A DNA stretch of 64,000 nt from Sympetrum striolatum (GCA_947579665.1 OX388341.1:4154001-4218000), one strand, 5' to 3'; shown: positions 11,805 through 24,930, counted from the stretch's first letter. The notes: generated from the letters alone by a model not told the origin. A program made the numbers and translations.

Positions 11805-12880
11805 ACGAGTAAAATGTTGCTTGCATACTGCAAGCAGATCGACAACACTATTTTCATGTCGGCATCATATCGGGACGGCAATCAAAAGAAAAAAATGGAT
11901 TGAAATTTTTCTTAAAATTCGCTGAAATTCCATCGTCTGGCATCGAACCCGGGTTTTTACTGTTGAACTTACTATGCAACCCAATAGAACATCGCCATCT
12001 CTAACTATGTGTGAAAATTCAAGCAGAAATATGGGCTACAACGGCCTTAAAGACGTTCTAATTTTCACGAATTTAAATGGCTCTCTGGATTCGAACCAAG
12101 AACGATCTTGAAAAACTAAAAGATGTTTCTGAAAGTTATTTATGATCTGTATCTACATGCCGAATTTCAAGTTTCTATATTGTTGGAAAAGGGTTCAAAA
12201 TAATTATTGAAAATCGGATCAGTTACTGATTGTAGAGACGCCTGGTGTCGAACCCAGGACACATTGACAGCTGGTAATGCATAGTTTGATTTGTAAAGAT
12301 ATGTTCTTCTATCATGCAAAGGTTGAAGTCGAAAACCTGCCGGGAAGTACCTAAATTTTGTTTCCGTTATCTCCGTAAGAAATGCATTGAGAAGTGCAAA
12401 TGGCCCTCTGGGATCGAACCAAGGACCGTCAGAGAACATCTAAAATTTAACTATGAAATGTATTCTACATATATATGCACGTGCCGAGTTTTAAGTATCC
12501 ATGTTATCGGGAAAGGATCCAAAAAAAATCTTCAATTTCGCTACAATGCATTTTAATCGGCCGATTTTTGCCCCGACCTAGCATCGAACCATGGACCATA
12601 TTCGGCGATGTCTTTTTGATTTTCGTTGGATATGCACGGCTTCTAGCGATCCCTCGAATTTCAACTCTCTCCTTTTCCGGGAAGTGCCCCAAAAAAAATT
12701 TTCGAAAATCCCCGCCATGTATTCTAATTGGGAAAATCACGACTTTGGGGCCCTCTGGAATCGAACCCATGACACTGAGGTTCAAAATCGCAATTTTTCT
12801 GGCGGTTATACGTTATGGCCAATACGTCGTAAAAATTTCAAGTCGATGACGCTTCTAGTTTAGGCTGTGAATTAGTATCC
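11805..12880 (-). repeat. T-arm-box repeat, six-box unit U7
   Basis: This is a complete unit with boxes near 11941, 12090, 12247, 12415, 12584 and 12760. Overlapping open frames of up to about 124 codons in the second half are frame-independent readings of the monomers, present on both strands, and contain the telltale GIEPRT/SIEPWT words made by the box itself. Confidence 0.88.
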
Positions 12881-12936
12881 TATCTATCTATCTATCTATA
12901 TCCTTGAATGAATCCGGAGAAGCATCTATCTATTAT

Positions 12937-14019
12937 ACGAGTAAAATGTAGCTTGCATACTGCAAGCAGATCGGCAATACTAATTTCATATCGGCATCAT
13001 ATCGGGACGGTCCTCAAAAGAAAAAAAAAAGGATTGAAATTTTTCTTAAAATTCGCCGAAATTTCATCGTCTGGCATCGAACCCGGGTCTTACTTGTAAA
13101 CATACTATGCACTACATAAGAAGATCACCATCTCTAACTATGTGTGAAAATTCAAGCAGAAATATTGCCTGCAGCTGCCTCAAAAGACGTTCTAATTTTC
13201 ACGAATGTAAATGGCTCTCTGGATCCGAACCAAGGACAATCTTGGAAATCTTAAACATGCTTCTGAAAGTTATTTATTAACTCTATCTATATGCCGAATT
13301 TCAAGTTTCTATATTATTGGGAAAGCTTTCAAAATAATTACTAAAAATCCGATCAACTTCTGATTTCAGAGACACCTGGTGTCGAACCCAGGACATATTG
13401 TAAGCTGTGAATGCATAGTTTGATTCGTAAAGACATGCTTTTGTATCACGCAAAGTTTGAAGTCGATAACATAACGGGAAGTACCTAAATTTTGTTTCCG
13501 TTATCTCCGTAAGAAAGGCATTGAGGAATATAAATGTCCCTCTGGGATCGAACCAAGGACCATATACAAATATGTAAAATTTGATTATGAGATATATTTA
13601 TGATATCTAACTTCATGTTGAATTTCAAGTTTCTATGCCATCGGGAAGGGGTCCAAAAAAAATTTTTAAAATCGGCGCACTGCATTTTAAACGGCCGATT
13701 TTTGCCCCGGCCTAGCATCGAACCAAGGACAGTATTCGAAGATGTCTTTTTGATTTTCGTTGGCTATGCATGGCATCTAAGGATCCCTCAAGTTTCAACT
13801 CTCTGCTTCTCCGGGAAGTGCCTCAAAAAAATTTTCGAAAATCCCTGCCATGTATTCTTATGGACAAAATCGCGACTTTTGGGGCCTTCTGGAATCGAAC
13901 CCATGACACTGAGGTTCAAGGTCGGCTTTTTCCTGGAGGTTACACGTTATGGCCAATATGTGGTAAAAATTTCAAGTCAGTGGCACTTGTGGAACATGGT
14001 TACAATTTTGATCCCCTAT
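12937..14019 (-). repeat. T-arm-box unit U8 with alternative end
   Basis: Six boxes lie near 13077, 13227 (TCCGAACC), 13381, 13548, 13718 and 13890. The GTATCC end is replaced by a different tail (GTGGAACATGGTTACAATTT, then GATCCCCTA). The same alternative tail closes U19 near 25485, so it is a subfamily terminus and not random decay. The 141-codon frame across boxes 4-6 is a repeat translation. Confidence 0.85.
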
Positions 14020-14029
14020 GAATGAATGA

Positions 14030-14124
14030 ATGTGTATATAGGTATATAGGTATATCCGGAGAAGCGTCTATATATAATAGATATAGATGCTTCTCCGGAT
14101 TCATCCATGTATCCATATATATAT
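14030..14124. repeat. Palindromic junction with facing motifs
   Basis: GAAGCGTCTATATATAATAG is followed by ATAGATGCTTCTCCGGATTC, so two junction motifs face each other across a TA run and form an imperfect palindrome between U8 and U9. Comparable facing pairs occur at 18284-18345 and 20628-20720. Confidence 0.7.
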
Positions 14125-15200
14125 ACGAGTAAAATTGTTGCTTGCATACTGCAAGCAGATTGACAACACTATTTTCATGTCGGCATCATATCGGGACGGC
14201 CAACAAAAGAAAAAATGGATTGAAATTTTTCTTAAAATTCACTGAAATTCCATCGTCTGGCATCGAACCCGGGTCTTTACTGTTGAACTTACTATGCAGC
14301 ACAATAGAACATCGCCATCTCTAACTATGTGTGAAAATTCAAGCTGAAATATGGGCTACAACTGCCTCAAAAGACGTTCTCATTTTCACGAATTTATATG
14401 GCTCTCTGGATTCGAACCAAGGACGATCTTGGAAATCTAAAAAATGTTTCTGAAAGTTATTTATGATCTCTATCTACATGCCGAATTTCAAGTTTCTATA
14501 TTGTTGGGAAAGGGTTCAAAATAATTATTGAAAATCGGACCAGTTACTGATTTTAGAGACGCCTGGTGTCGAACCCAGGACACATTGACAGCTGGGAATG
14601 CACAGTTTTATTTGTATACACTCAATCTTTCTTAGTGCAAAGTTTGAAGTCTTTATCGTGCCGGGAAGTACCTATAATTTATTTCCGTTATCTCCGTAAG
14701 AAATGCATTGAGGAATTTTAATGGCCCTCTGGGATCGAACCAAGGACAATCAGCGAATATGTAAAATTTGATCCTGAAATTTATTATTGATCTCCAACTC
14801 CATGCCGAATTTCAAGTTTCCATGCCACCGGGAAAGGGTCCAAAAAAAATTTTTAAAATCGCCACAATGCAATTTAAACGGCCGATTTTTGCCCCGACCT
14901 AGCATCGAACCCAGGATATTTTCCGTAAAACTCAATTATGTTTTCGATAGATCATGACCATATTTATAGGCTCCTTGAGTTTTGATTCGCTACCTATCCG
15001 GAAAGTATTTTTTTTTATTTCCCGAAAATCAAAGCAATGCATTTAAACGGGAAAAATCGGGACTTTGGGGCCCTCTGGAATCGAACCCATGACACTGAGG
15101 ATCAAAATCACAATTTTTCTGGAGGTTACACGTTATGGCCAATATGTCGTAAAAATTTCAAGCCATTGACGCTAGTGGTTTAGCCTGTGACTTTGTATCC
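14125..15200 (-). repeat. T-arm-box repeat, six-box unit U9
   Basis: This is a complete unit with boxes near 14263, 14411, 14567, 14735, 14904 and 15080. It is closest to U5. The hairpin end carries one extra T (GTAAAATTGTTGC). Confidence 0.88.
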
Positions 15201-15240
15201 TCTCTCTATATATATATATATATGAATATATATATCTATT

Positions 15241-16012
15241 ACGAGTAAAATGTAGCTTGCATACTGCAAGCAGATCGACAACACTAATTTCATGTCGGCA
15301 TCATATCGGGAAGGCCGTCAAAAGAAAAACAAATGGATTGAAAATATTCTGATTATTCGCTGCAATTTATTGGTCCGGCATCGAACCCGGGTCTTCCTGG
15401 TGATACTTACTATGCAGCACATTAGAAGATCACCATCTCTAACTATCTTTGAAAATTCAAGCAGAAATATTATCTGCAACTGCCTCAAACGACGTCCTAC
15501 TTTCCCCTTATATTTCTTATGAGAGAAATGTTAATCTGCTCTGGCATCGAACCCAGGAATAGTTCGGTCTTCTGAAAACTGTTTTCTTAAACCAGTTATA
15601 ACCATACATCTTCCAGCCAAGCTAAAACTTCCTATCATTTCGATAAGTGCATCAAAAAAATAATGAAAAACAGCTCCCATGTATTTTAAAGGGCAGATCT
15701 TTGCATCGTCCTAGCATCGAACCCAGGATATTTTTTGTAAAAGTCATTGATGTTTTCGAAAGTTCAATACCATAAGTATAGGCACCTTGAGTTTTATTTC
15801 TCTACCTATCCGGAAAGTATTTTTTTTTAATTCCCGAAAATCACGGCAATGCATTTAAACGGGAAAAATCGGGACTTTGGGGCCCTCTGGAATCGAACCT
15901 ATGAGACTGAGGATCAAAGTCGCTTTTTTTCTGGGGGTTATACGTTATGGCCAATACGTCATAAATCTTTCAAGGCAATGACCCTTGTAGTTTAGCCTGT
16001 GAATTTGTATCC
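15241..16012 (-). repeat. Four-box T-arm unit U10 (short subfamily)
   Basis: The unit is only about 770 bp with four boxes near 15378, 15546, 15716 and 15891. Box 2 sits in a different monomer type containing TTATATTTCTTATGAGAG and TCTTCCAGCCAAGC. The same monomer occurs in U18 (24.3 kb) and in the solo copy inside the piggyBac gene (about 35.1 kb). This short form is therefore the subfamily shown to have transposed. Confidence 0.85.
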
Positions 16013-16070
16013 TATCTATATAGCTATATATATGAATGAATCCGGAGAAGCATCTATATATAATAGATAT

Positions 16071-17144
16071 ACGAGTAAAATGTAGCTTGCATACTGCAAG
16101 CAGATCGACAAAACTAATATATAACGGCTTTATACTGGGACGGTCCCGGAAAGGAAAAAAAGGATTGAAAATATACTTAAAATTCGCTTCAATTTAATCG
16201 TCTGGCATTGAACCCGGGTCTTTTTGATGAAATTACTATGCAGCATATCAGAAGATCATCTTCTCTAAATACGTGTGAAAATTCAAGCAGAAATATTGGC
16301 TGCAACTGCCTCAAACGAAGACCTACTTTTCACGAATGTTAATATCTCTCTGGATTCGAACCAAGGACGATCTAGGTAATATAAAATATGTTTTCGAAAT
16401 GTATCTATATGTTCTATATATATGCCGAATTTCAAGTTTTAATATTATTGGGAAAGGGTTCAAAATAATTCTTAAAAATCGGATCAGTGACTGATTGTAG
16501 AGACGCCTGGTGTCGAACCCTGGACGTATTGGAAGCTGTTAATGCACAAAATGACTTGCTAGAACCTGATCTAACCTCACAGAAAGTTTGAAGTCGATAT
16601 CATGCCGGAAAGTACCTAAAATGTGTTTCTGTTATCCCCATAAGAAATGCATTGTGGAGTGCAAATGGCCCTCTGGGATCGAACCAAGGACCATAAGCGA
16701 ATACAAAAAAATTGATTATGAAATATTTTTATGATTTCTAACCCCATACCAAATTTCAAGTTTCCATGCATTCGGAAAGAGGTCCAAAAAAAATCTTTAA
16801 AATCGCCACAATGCATTTTAAACGGCCGATTTTTGCCCCGACCTAGCATCGAACCATGGATATTTTCCGTAAAACTCATTTATGTTTTCGATAGATCATG
16901 ACCATATATAAAGGTTCCTTGAGTTTCGATTCTCTAACTATACGGGAAGTATTTTTTTAAAATTCCCGAAAATCAAAGCAATACATTTAAACGGGAAAAA
17001 TCGGGACTTTGGGGCCCTCTGGAATCGAACCCGTGACACTTAGGATCTAAGTCGCTTTTTTCCTGGGGGTTTCACGTTATGGCCAATATGTCATAAAAAT
17101 TTCAGATCAATGACGCTTGTAGTTTAGGCTGTGAATTAGTATCC
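16071..17144 (-). repeat. T-arm-box repeat, six-box unit U11
   Basis: Boxes lie near 16207 (TTGAACC), 16355, 16512, 16680, 16848 and 17025. The unit is complete at both ends. Relative to other units, the first two monomers resemble the four-box subfamily in wording (CAAACGAAGACCTACTTTTC) while the last four match the six-box type. This suggests recombination between subfamilies. Confidence 0.85.
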
Positions 17145-17170
17145 TATCTATCTATCTATCTATCTATTAT

Positions 17171-18244
17171 ACGAGTAAAATGTAGCTTGCATACTGCAAG
17201 CAGATCGACAACACTAATTTCATATCGGCATTATATCGGGACGGTCCTCAAAAGAAAAAAAAAGGATTTAATTTTTTCTTAAAATTCGCTGAAATGTCAT
17301 AGTCTGGCATCAAACCCGGGTCTTACTGAAAACCTACTATGAAAAACAATAGAAGATCACCATCTCTAACTATGTGTGAAAATTCAAGCAGAAATATTGG
17401 CTACAACTGCCTCAAAAGACGCTCTAATGTTCACGATTGTAAATGGCTCTCGGGACTCGAACCAAGGACGATCTTGGAAATTTAAAAAATTTTCTGAAAG
17501 TTATTATTGATCTCAATCTATATGCCAAATTTCAAGTTTCTATATTATTGGGAAAGGTTTCAAAATAATTCATAAAATTCGGATCAACTTCTGATTGCAG
17601 AGACACCTGGTGTCGAACCCAGGACACATTGATAGCTATGAATGCATAGTTTGATTTGTTTAGACTGGTTCTTCCATCATGCTAAGTTTTAAGTCGATAG
17701 CATGCAGGGAAGTACCTAAAACTTGTTTCCGTTATCTCCATAAGAAATGCATTGAGGAATGTAAATGGCCCTCTGGGATCGAACCAAGGAACATCAGGGA
17801 AAACATAAAAATCGATTATGAAATATATTTATGATATCCAACCCCATACCGAATTTCAAGTTTCCATGCCATCGGGAAAGGGTCCAAAAAAAATCTTAAA
17901 AATCGCCACAATACATTTTAAACGGCAGATTTTTGCATCGACCTAGCATCGAACCAAGGTTATTTTCCGTAAAACTCATTTATGTTTTCGATAGATCATG
18001 ACCATATATAAAGGCTCCCTGAGTTTTGATTCTCTACCTATCCGGGAAGTATTTTTTTTTAATTCCCGAAAATCAAAGTAATGCATTTAAACGGGAAAAA
18101 TCGGGACTTTGGAGCCCCCTGGAATCGAACCCATGACACTGAGGATCAAAATCGCAATTTTTCTGGAGGTAATACGTTATGGCCAATATGTCGTAAAAAT
18201 TTCAGCTCAATCACTCTTGTGGTTTAGGCTGTGAGTTTGTATCC
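17171..18244 (-). repeat. T-arm-box repeat, six-box unit U12
   Basis: Boxes lie near 17310 (TCAAACC), 17458, 17612, 17780, 17950 and 18125. It is near-identical to U3. It is the last minus-oriented unit before a run of four plus-oriented ones. Confidence 0.88.
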
Positions 18245-18383
18245 TCTCTCTATATATATATATATATATATATGGATACATGAATGAATCCGGAGAAGCA
18301 TCTATATATCTATTATATATAGATGCTTCTCCGGATTCATTCATATATATACCCAGATACCCAGATACCCAGATACCCAGATA

Positions 18384-19459
18384 GGATACAAATTCACAGG
18401 CTAAACCAAAAGCGTCATTGACTTGAAATTTTTACGACGTATTGGCCATAACGTGCAACCTCCAGGAAAAAGCCGACTTTGAACCTCGGTGTCATGGGTT
18501 CGATTCCAGAAGGCCCCAAAGTCGCGATTTTCCCCATAAGAATACATGGCGGGGATTTTCGAAAATTTTTTGGGGCACTTCCCGGAAAAGGAAAGATTTG
18601 AAATTCAAGGGATCACTAGATGCCATGCATATCTAAAGAAAACCATAAAGACATCTATGAATATAATCCTTGGTTCGATGCTAGATCGGGGCAAAAATCG
18701 GCCGTTTAAAATGCATTGTGGCGATTTTTAAGATTTTCTTTGGACCCTTTTCCGATGGCATAGAAACTTGAAATTCGGTATGAGGTTAGATACCATAAAA
18801 ATATATCATTATCGAATTTTAAATATTCGCTGATGGTCCTTGGTTCGATCCCAGAGGGACATTTAAATTCCTCAATGCATTTCTTACGGAGATAACGGAA
18901 ACAAATTTTAGGTACTTCCCGGCATGCTATCAACTTCAAACTTTGCATGATAAAAGAGCAAGACTTAACAAATCAAACTATGCATTCACAGCTATCAATG
19001 TGTCCTGGGTTCGACACCAGGTGTCTCTGCAATCAGAAGTTGATCCGATTTTTAGGAATTATTTTGAAACCTTTGCCAAAAATATAGAAACATGAAATTT
19101 GGCATATAGATTGAGATGATTAATAACTTTCAGAAACATATTTTTAATTTCCATGATCGTCCTTGGTTCGAGTCCCGAGAGCCATTTACATTCGTGAACA
19201 TTAGAGCGTTTTTTGAGGCAGTTGTAGCCAATATCTCTGCTTGAATTTTCACACATAGTTAGAGATGGTGATATTCTATTGTGTTTCATAGTAGTTTTAC
19301 CAGTAAGACCGGGGTTCGATGCCAGATGATGAAATTTCAGCGAATTTTAAGAAAAAATTAAATCCTTTTATTTTTCTTATGAGGACCGTTTCGATGTGAT
19401 GCCGATATGAAATTAGTATTGCCGAGCTGCTTGCAGTATGCAAGCAACATTTTACTCGT
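18384..19459 (+). repeat. T-arm-box repeat, six-box unit U13
   Basis: Plus-oriented complete unit. GGTTCGA-type boxes lie near 18498, 18674, 18842, 19008, 19166 and 19314, and the hairpin end is GAGCTGCTTGCAGTATGC with the second stem half following. It is almost identical to U15 at a constant offset of about 2,357 bp. Confidence 0.9.
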
Positions 19460-19530
19460 AATAGATATAGATGCTTCTCCGGATTCACTCATGATATACC
19501 CAGATACCCAGATACCCAGATACCCAGATA

Positions 19531-20605
19531 GGATACAAATTCACAGGCTAAACTACTGGCGTCATTGACTCGAAATTTTTACCACGTATTGGCCATAACG
19601 TGAAACCCCCAGGAAAAAAGCAACTTTGATCCTCGGTATCATGGGTTCGATTCCAGAAGGCCCCAAAGTCGCGATTTTCCCCATAAGATTACATGGCGGG
19701 GATTTTCGAAAATTTATTTGAGGCACTTCCCGGAAAAGGAGAGAGTTGAAACTCAAGGGATCGCTAGATGCCCCCCATATCAAAAGAAAACCATAAAGAT
19801 ATCTACGAATATTATCCTAGGTTCGATTCTAGGACGGGGCAAAAGTCGGCCGTTTAAAATGCATTGCGGCGATTTTTAAGTTTTTTTTTTAACCCTTTTC
19901 CGATGGCATAGAAACTTGAAATTCGGCATGGCGTTAGATATCATAATTATATTTCATAATCAAATTTTACATATTCCCTTATGGTCCTTGGTTCGATCCC
20001 AGAGGGCAATTTACATTCCTCAATGCATTTCTTATGGAGATTACGGAAACACATTTTAGGTGCTTCCCTATATTATATCTACTTGAAACTTTGCATAAGA
20101 TAAGATCAAGTCATTACTAATCAAACTGTGAATTCACAGCTACCAATGTTTCCTGGTTTTACCACCAGGCGTCTCTACAATCAGTAAATGATCCAATTTT
20201 TAAGAATTTTTTGGAACCATTTCCCAATTATATAGAAACTTGAAATTCGGCATATAGATAGAGATCATAAATAACTTTCAGAAACATTTTTTAGATTTCC
20301 ATGATCGTCCTTGGTTCGAATCCAGAGAACCATTTAAATTCGTGAAAATTAGAACGTCTTTTGAGGCAGTTGTAGCCCATATTTCTGCTTGAATTTTCAC
20401 ACATCGTTAGAGATGGTGATGTTCTATTGTGCTGCATAGTAAGTTCACAGTAAAGACCCGGGTTCGATGCAAGACGATCGAATTTAGGCAAATTTTAAGA
20501 AAAATTTCAATCTTTTTTTTTCTTTTGATGGCCGTCCGGATATGATGCCGACATGAAAATAGTGTTGCCGATCTGCTTGCAGTATGCAAGCAACATTTTA
20601 CTCGT
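19531..20605 (+). repeat. T-arm-box repeat, six-box unit U14
   Basis: Boxes lie near 19644, 19820, 19991, 20155 (decayed to GGTTTTACCACC), 20313 and 20461. It shares its first about 700 bp, including the decayed fourth box, with the left half of the inverted-fusion unit U6. This supports copying of U14-like sequence into U6 or the reverse. Confidence 0.88.
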
Positions 20606-20740
20606 ATAGGTATATATATGAATGAATCCGGAGAAGCATCTATCTATTATATATAGATGCTTCTCCGGATTCATTCATGTATCTATTATATATAGATGCT
20701 TCTCCGGATTCATTCATATATATACCCAGATACCCAGATA

Positions 20741-21817
20741 GGATACAAATTCACAGGCTAAACCAAAAGCGTCATTGACTTGAAATTTTTACGACGTATT
20801 GGCCATAACGTGCAACCTCCAGGAAAAAGCCGACTTTGAACCTCGGTGTCATGGGTTCGATTCCAGAAGGCCCCAAAGTCGCGATTTTCCCCATAAGAAT
20901 ACATGGCAGGGATTTTCGAAAATTTTTTTGGGGCACTTCCCGGAAAAGGAAAGATTTGAAATTCAAGGGATCACTAGATGCCATGCATATCTAAAGAAAA
21001 CCATAAAGACATCTATGAATATAATCCTTGGTTCGATGCTAGATCGGGGCAAAAATCGGCCGTTTAAAATGCATTGTGGCGATTTTTAAGATTTTCTTTG
21101 GACCCTTTTCCGATGGCATAGAAACTTGAAATTCGGTATGAGGTTAGATACCATAAAAATATATCATTATCGAATTTTAAATATTCGCTGATGGTCCTTG
21201 GTTCGATCCCAGAGGGACATTTAAATTCCTCAATGCATTTCTTACGGAGATAACGGAAACAAATTTTAGGTACTTCCCGGCATGCTATCAACTTCAAACT
21301 TTGCATGATAAAAGAGCAAGACTTAACAAATCAAACTATGCATTCACAGCTATCCTTGTGTCCTGGGTTCGACACCAGGTGTCTCTGCAATCAGAAGTTG
21401 ATCCGATTTTTAGGAATTATTTTGAAACCTTTGCCAAAAATATAGAAACATGAAATTTGGCATATAGATTGAGATGATTAATAACTTTCAGAAACATATT
21501 TTTAATTTCCATGATCGTCCTTGGTTCGAGTCCCGAGAGCCATTTACATTCGTGAACATTAGAGCGTTTTTTGAGGCAGTTGTAGCCAATATCTCTGCTT
21601 GAATTTTCACACATAGTTAGAGATGGTGATATTCTATTGTGTTTCATAGTAGTTTTACCAGTAAGGCCGGGGTTCGATGCCAGATGATGAAATTTCAGCG
21701 AATTTTAAGAAAAAATTAAATCCTTTTATTTTTCTTATGAGGACCGTTTCGATGTGATGCCGATATGAAATTAGTATTGCCGAGCTGCTTGCAGTATGCA
21801 AGCAACATTTTACTCGT
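20741..21817 (+). repeat. T-arm-box repeat, six-box unit U15
   Basis: Boxes lie near 20855, 21030, 21200, 21367, 21526 and 21671. It is a near-identical copy of U13. U13 to U15 spans one whole unit plus junctions, so the duplicated segment probably included U14-like material and the microsatellite junctions. Confidence 0.9.
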
Positions 21818-21844
21818 ATACCTATATAGATAGATAGATAGATA

Positions 21845-22920
21845 GGATACTAATTCACAGCCTAAACCACAAGCGTCATTGACTTGAAATTTTTTCGACG
21901 TATTGGCCATAACGTGTAACCGCCAGAAAAATTGCGATTTTGATCCTCAGTGTCATAGGTTCGATTCCAGAGGGCCCCAAAGTCGTGATTTTCTCCATAA
22001 GAATACATGGCGGGGATTTTCGAAAATTTTTTTGAGGCACTTCCCGGAAAAGTAGAGAAATGAAATTCAAGGGATCGCTAGAAGCCGTGCAAATCCAACG
22101 TAAATCAGAAAGACATCGCCGAATATTGTCCATGGTTCGATGCTAGGTCGGGGCCAAAATCGGCCGTTTAAAATGCATTGCGTCGATTTTTAAGATTTTT
22201 TTTGGATCCTTTCCCGATAACATGGATACTTGAAACTCGGCACGTCGATAGATATCATAAATATATTTCGTATTCAAATTTTACATGTTCGCTGATGGTC
22301 CTTGGTTCGATCCCAGAGGACCATTTGCACTTCTCAATGCATTCCTTACGGAGATAACGGAAACAAAATTAAGGTACTTCCCGGCATGCTATCCACTTCA
22401 AACTTTGCAAGATACAAGAAAAATTCTTTAAAAATCAAACTTTGCATTCACAGCTTACAATATGTCCTGGGTTCGACACCAGGTGTCCTGCAATCAGAAG
22501 TTGATCCGATTTTTAGGAATTATTTGGAAACCTTTCCCAATAATATAGAAATTTGAAATTCGGCATATAGATAGAGATCATTAATAAATTTCAGAAACTA
22601 TTTTTTAATTTCCAAGATCGTCCTTGGTTCGAGTCCCGAGAGCCATTTACATTCGTGAACATTAGAGCGTCTTTTGAGGAAGTTGTAGCCAATATTTCTG
22701 CTTGAATTTTCACACATAGTTAGAGATGGTGATCTTCTATTGTGTTTCATAGTAGGTTTTCCAGTAAGTCCCGGGTTCGACGCCAGACGATGATATTTCA
22801 GCGAATTTTAAGAAACAATAAAATCCTTTTTTTTTTCTTTGGAGGACCGTCCCGATATAATGCCGATATGAAATTAGTGTTGTCGATCTGCTTGCAGTAT
22901 GCAAGCAACATTTTACTCGT
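21845..22920 (+). repeat. T-arm-box repeat, six-box unit U16
   Basis: Boxes lie near 21958, 22134, 22304, 22466, 22626 and 22770. The hairpin end meets the hairpin end of U17 tail-to-tail across a 12-bp TA run (22921-22932). The two hairpin termini therefore form a large palindrome. Confidence 0.88.
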
Positions 22921-22932
22921 ATATATATATAT

Positions 22933-24008
22933 ACGAGTGCAATGTAGCTTGCATACTGCAAGCAGATCGGCAATATTATTTTATTTCGGCATCATATCGA
23001 GACGGTCCTCAAAAGAAAAAAAAAAGGATTGAAAATATTCTTAAAATTCGCTTCAATTTTAGCGTCTTGCATCGAACCCGGGTCTTCCTGGTGAACTTAC
23101 TAAGCGGCACAATAGAAAATAAATATATCTAACTATGTGTGAAAATTCAAGCAGAAATATTTGCTACAACTGCTTCAAACGACGTTCTACTTTTCACGAA
23201 TACAAATGGCTCTCTGGATTCGAACCAAGGACGATCGTGGGAATCTAGAACATGTTCCTGAAATATATCTATAATCTCTATCTGTATGCTGAATTTCAAG
23301 TTTCTATATAATTGGGAAATGGTTCCAAAAAATTCTTAAAAATCGGATCATTTACTGATTGTAGAGACGCCTGGTGGTGAAACCAGGAAACATTGGTAGC
23401 TGTGAATTCACAGTTTGATTAGTAATGACTTGCTCTTTTCTTATGCAAGGTTTCAAGTACATATAATATCGGGAAGCACCTAAAATGTGTTTCCGTAATC
23501 TCCATAAGAAATACATTGAGGAATGTAAATGGCCCTCTGGGATCGAACCAAGGACCATAAGGGAATATGTAAAATTTGATTATGAAATATAATTATGATA
23601 TCGAACGCCATGCCGAATTTCAAGTTTCTATGCCATCGGAAAAGGGTTCAAAAAAAATCTTAAAAATCGCCGCAATGCATTTTAAACGGCCGATTTTTGC
23701 CCCGACCTAGCATTGAACCAAGGATAATATTCGTAGATGTCTTTATGGTTTCCTTTTGATATGCGCAGCATCTAGCGATCCCTCGAGTTTCAACTCTCTC
23801 CTTTTCCGGGAAGTGCCTCAAATAAATTTTCGAAAATCCCCGCCATGTAATCTTATGTGGAAAATCGCGACTTTGGGGCCCTCTGGAATCGAACCCATGA
23901 CACTGTGGTTCAAAATCGCAATTTTTCTGGTGGTTATAAGTTATGGCCAATACGTCGTAAAAATTTCAAGTGAATGACGCTTGTGGTTTAGGCTGTGAAT
24001 TAGTATCC
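22933..24008 (-). repeat. T-arm-box unit U17
   Basis: Boxes lie near 23069, 23218, a decayed one near 23374 (GGTGGTGAAACC), 23545, 23713 (TTGAACC) and 23887. The third box matches the decayed box in U6/U14 when reverse-complemented, so the decayed form is inherited within a sublineage. Confidence 0.85.
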
Positions 24009-24072
24009 TATCTATCTATCTATCTATATGAATATATGAATGAATCCGGAGAAGCATCTATATATAATAGAT

Positions 24073-24930
24073 ACGAGCAAAATGTAGCTTGCATACTGCA
24101 AGCAGATAGACAACACTAATTTCATGTCGGCATCATATCGGGAAGGCCGTCAAAAGAAAAAAAATGGATTGAAAATATTCTGATTACTCGCTGCAATTTA
24201 TTCGTCCGGCATCGAACCCGGGTCTTCCAGGTGATACTTACTATGCAGCACAATAGAAAATCACCATCTCTAACTATCTGCGAAAATTCAAGCTGAAATA
24301 TTATCTGCAACTGCATCAAACGACGTCCTACTTTTCCCTTATATTTCTTATGAGAGAAATGTTAATGTGGTCTGGCATCGAACCCAGGAATATTAAGATC
24401 TTCTGAAAACTGTTTTCTAAATCCAGTTTTAACCATACATCTTCCAGCCAAGCACGAACTACCTATCATTTCGATAAGTGCATCAAAAAAATAATGAAAT
24501 ACTAACCCTATGTATTTTAAACGGGAGACATATTTACCGCCCGGTATCGAACCCGGGTTTTTCTGGTAAAACTTCCTATGCAAGATAATAGAAAATATTA
24601 TTCTTTAACTATGTGCGAGAATTCAAGCAGAAATATTGGCAGAATATATATTTTGTGAAAGTCATTGATGTTTTCAAAATTCCAAGACCATAAATATAGG
24701 CTCCTTGAGTTTTATTTCTGTACTTATCCGGAAAGTATTTTTTTTTAATTCCCGAAAATCACGGCAATGCGTTTAAACGGGAAAAATCGGGACTTTAGGG
24801 CCCTCTGGAATCGAACCCGTGACACTTAGGATCTAAGTCGCTTTTTTCCTGAGGGTTTCACGTTATGACCAATATGTCATAAAAATTTCAAGTCAATGAC
24901 GCTTGTGGTTTAGGCTGTGCATTTGTATCC
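24073..24930 (-). repeat. T-arm-box unit U18, rearranged short form
   Basis: Boxes lie near 24208, 24376, 24548 and 24806. It is the short subfamily, as in U10, but its third monomer carries a CCGGTATCGAACCCGGG-type box like box 1, then runs into a deleted fifth monomer (AATATATATTTTGTGAAAG near 24640). It is a mosaic of monomer types. Confidence 0.8.

Noticed and set aside
12314..14025. Overlapping open frames of 80-141 codons in the array containing words such as SGIEPRT, SGFEPRT and PSIEPRT
   Set aside because: The same peptides occur in many units, on both strands and in several frames, because they translate the conserved T-arm box and its neighbours. Stops, missing common starts and frame jumps between units argue against a protein.
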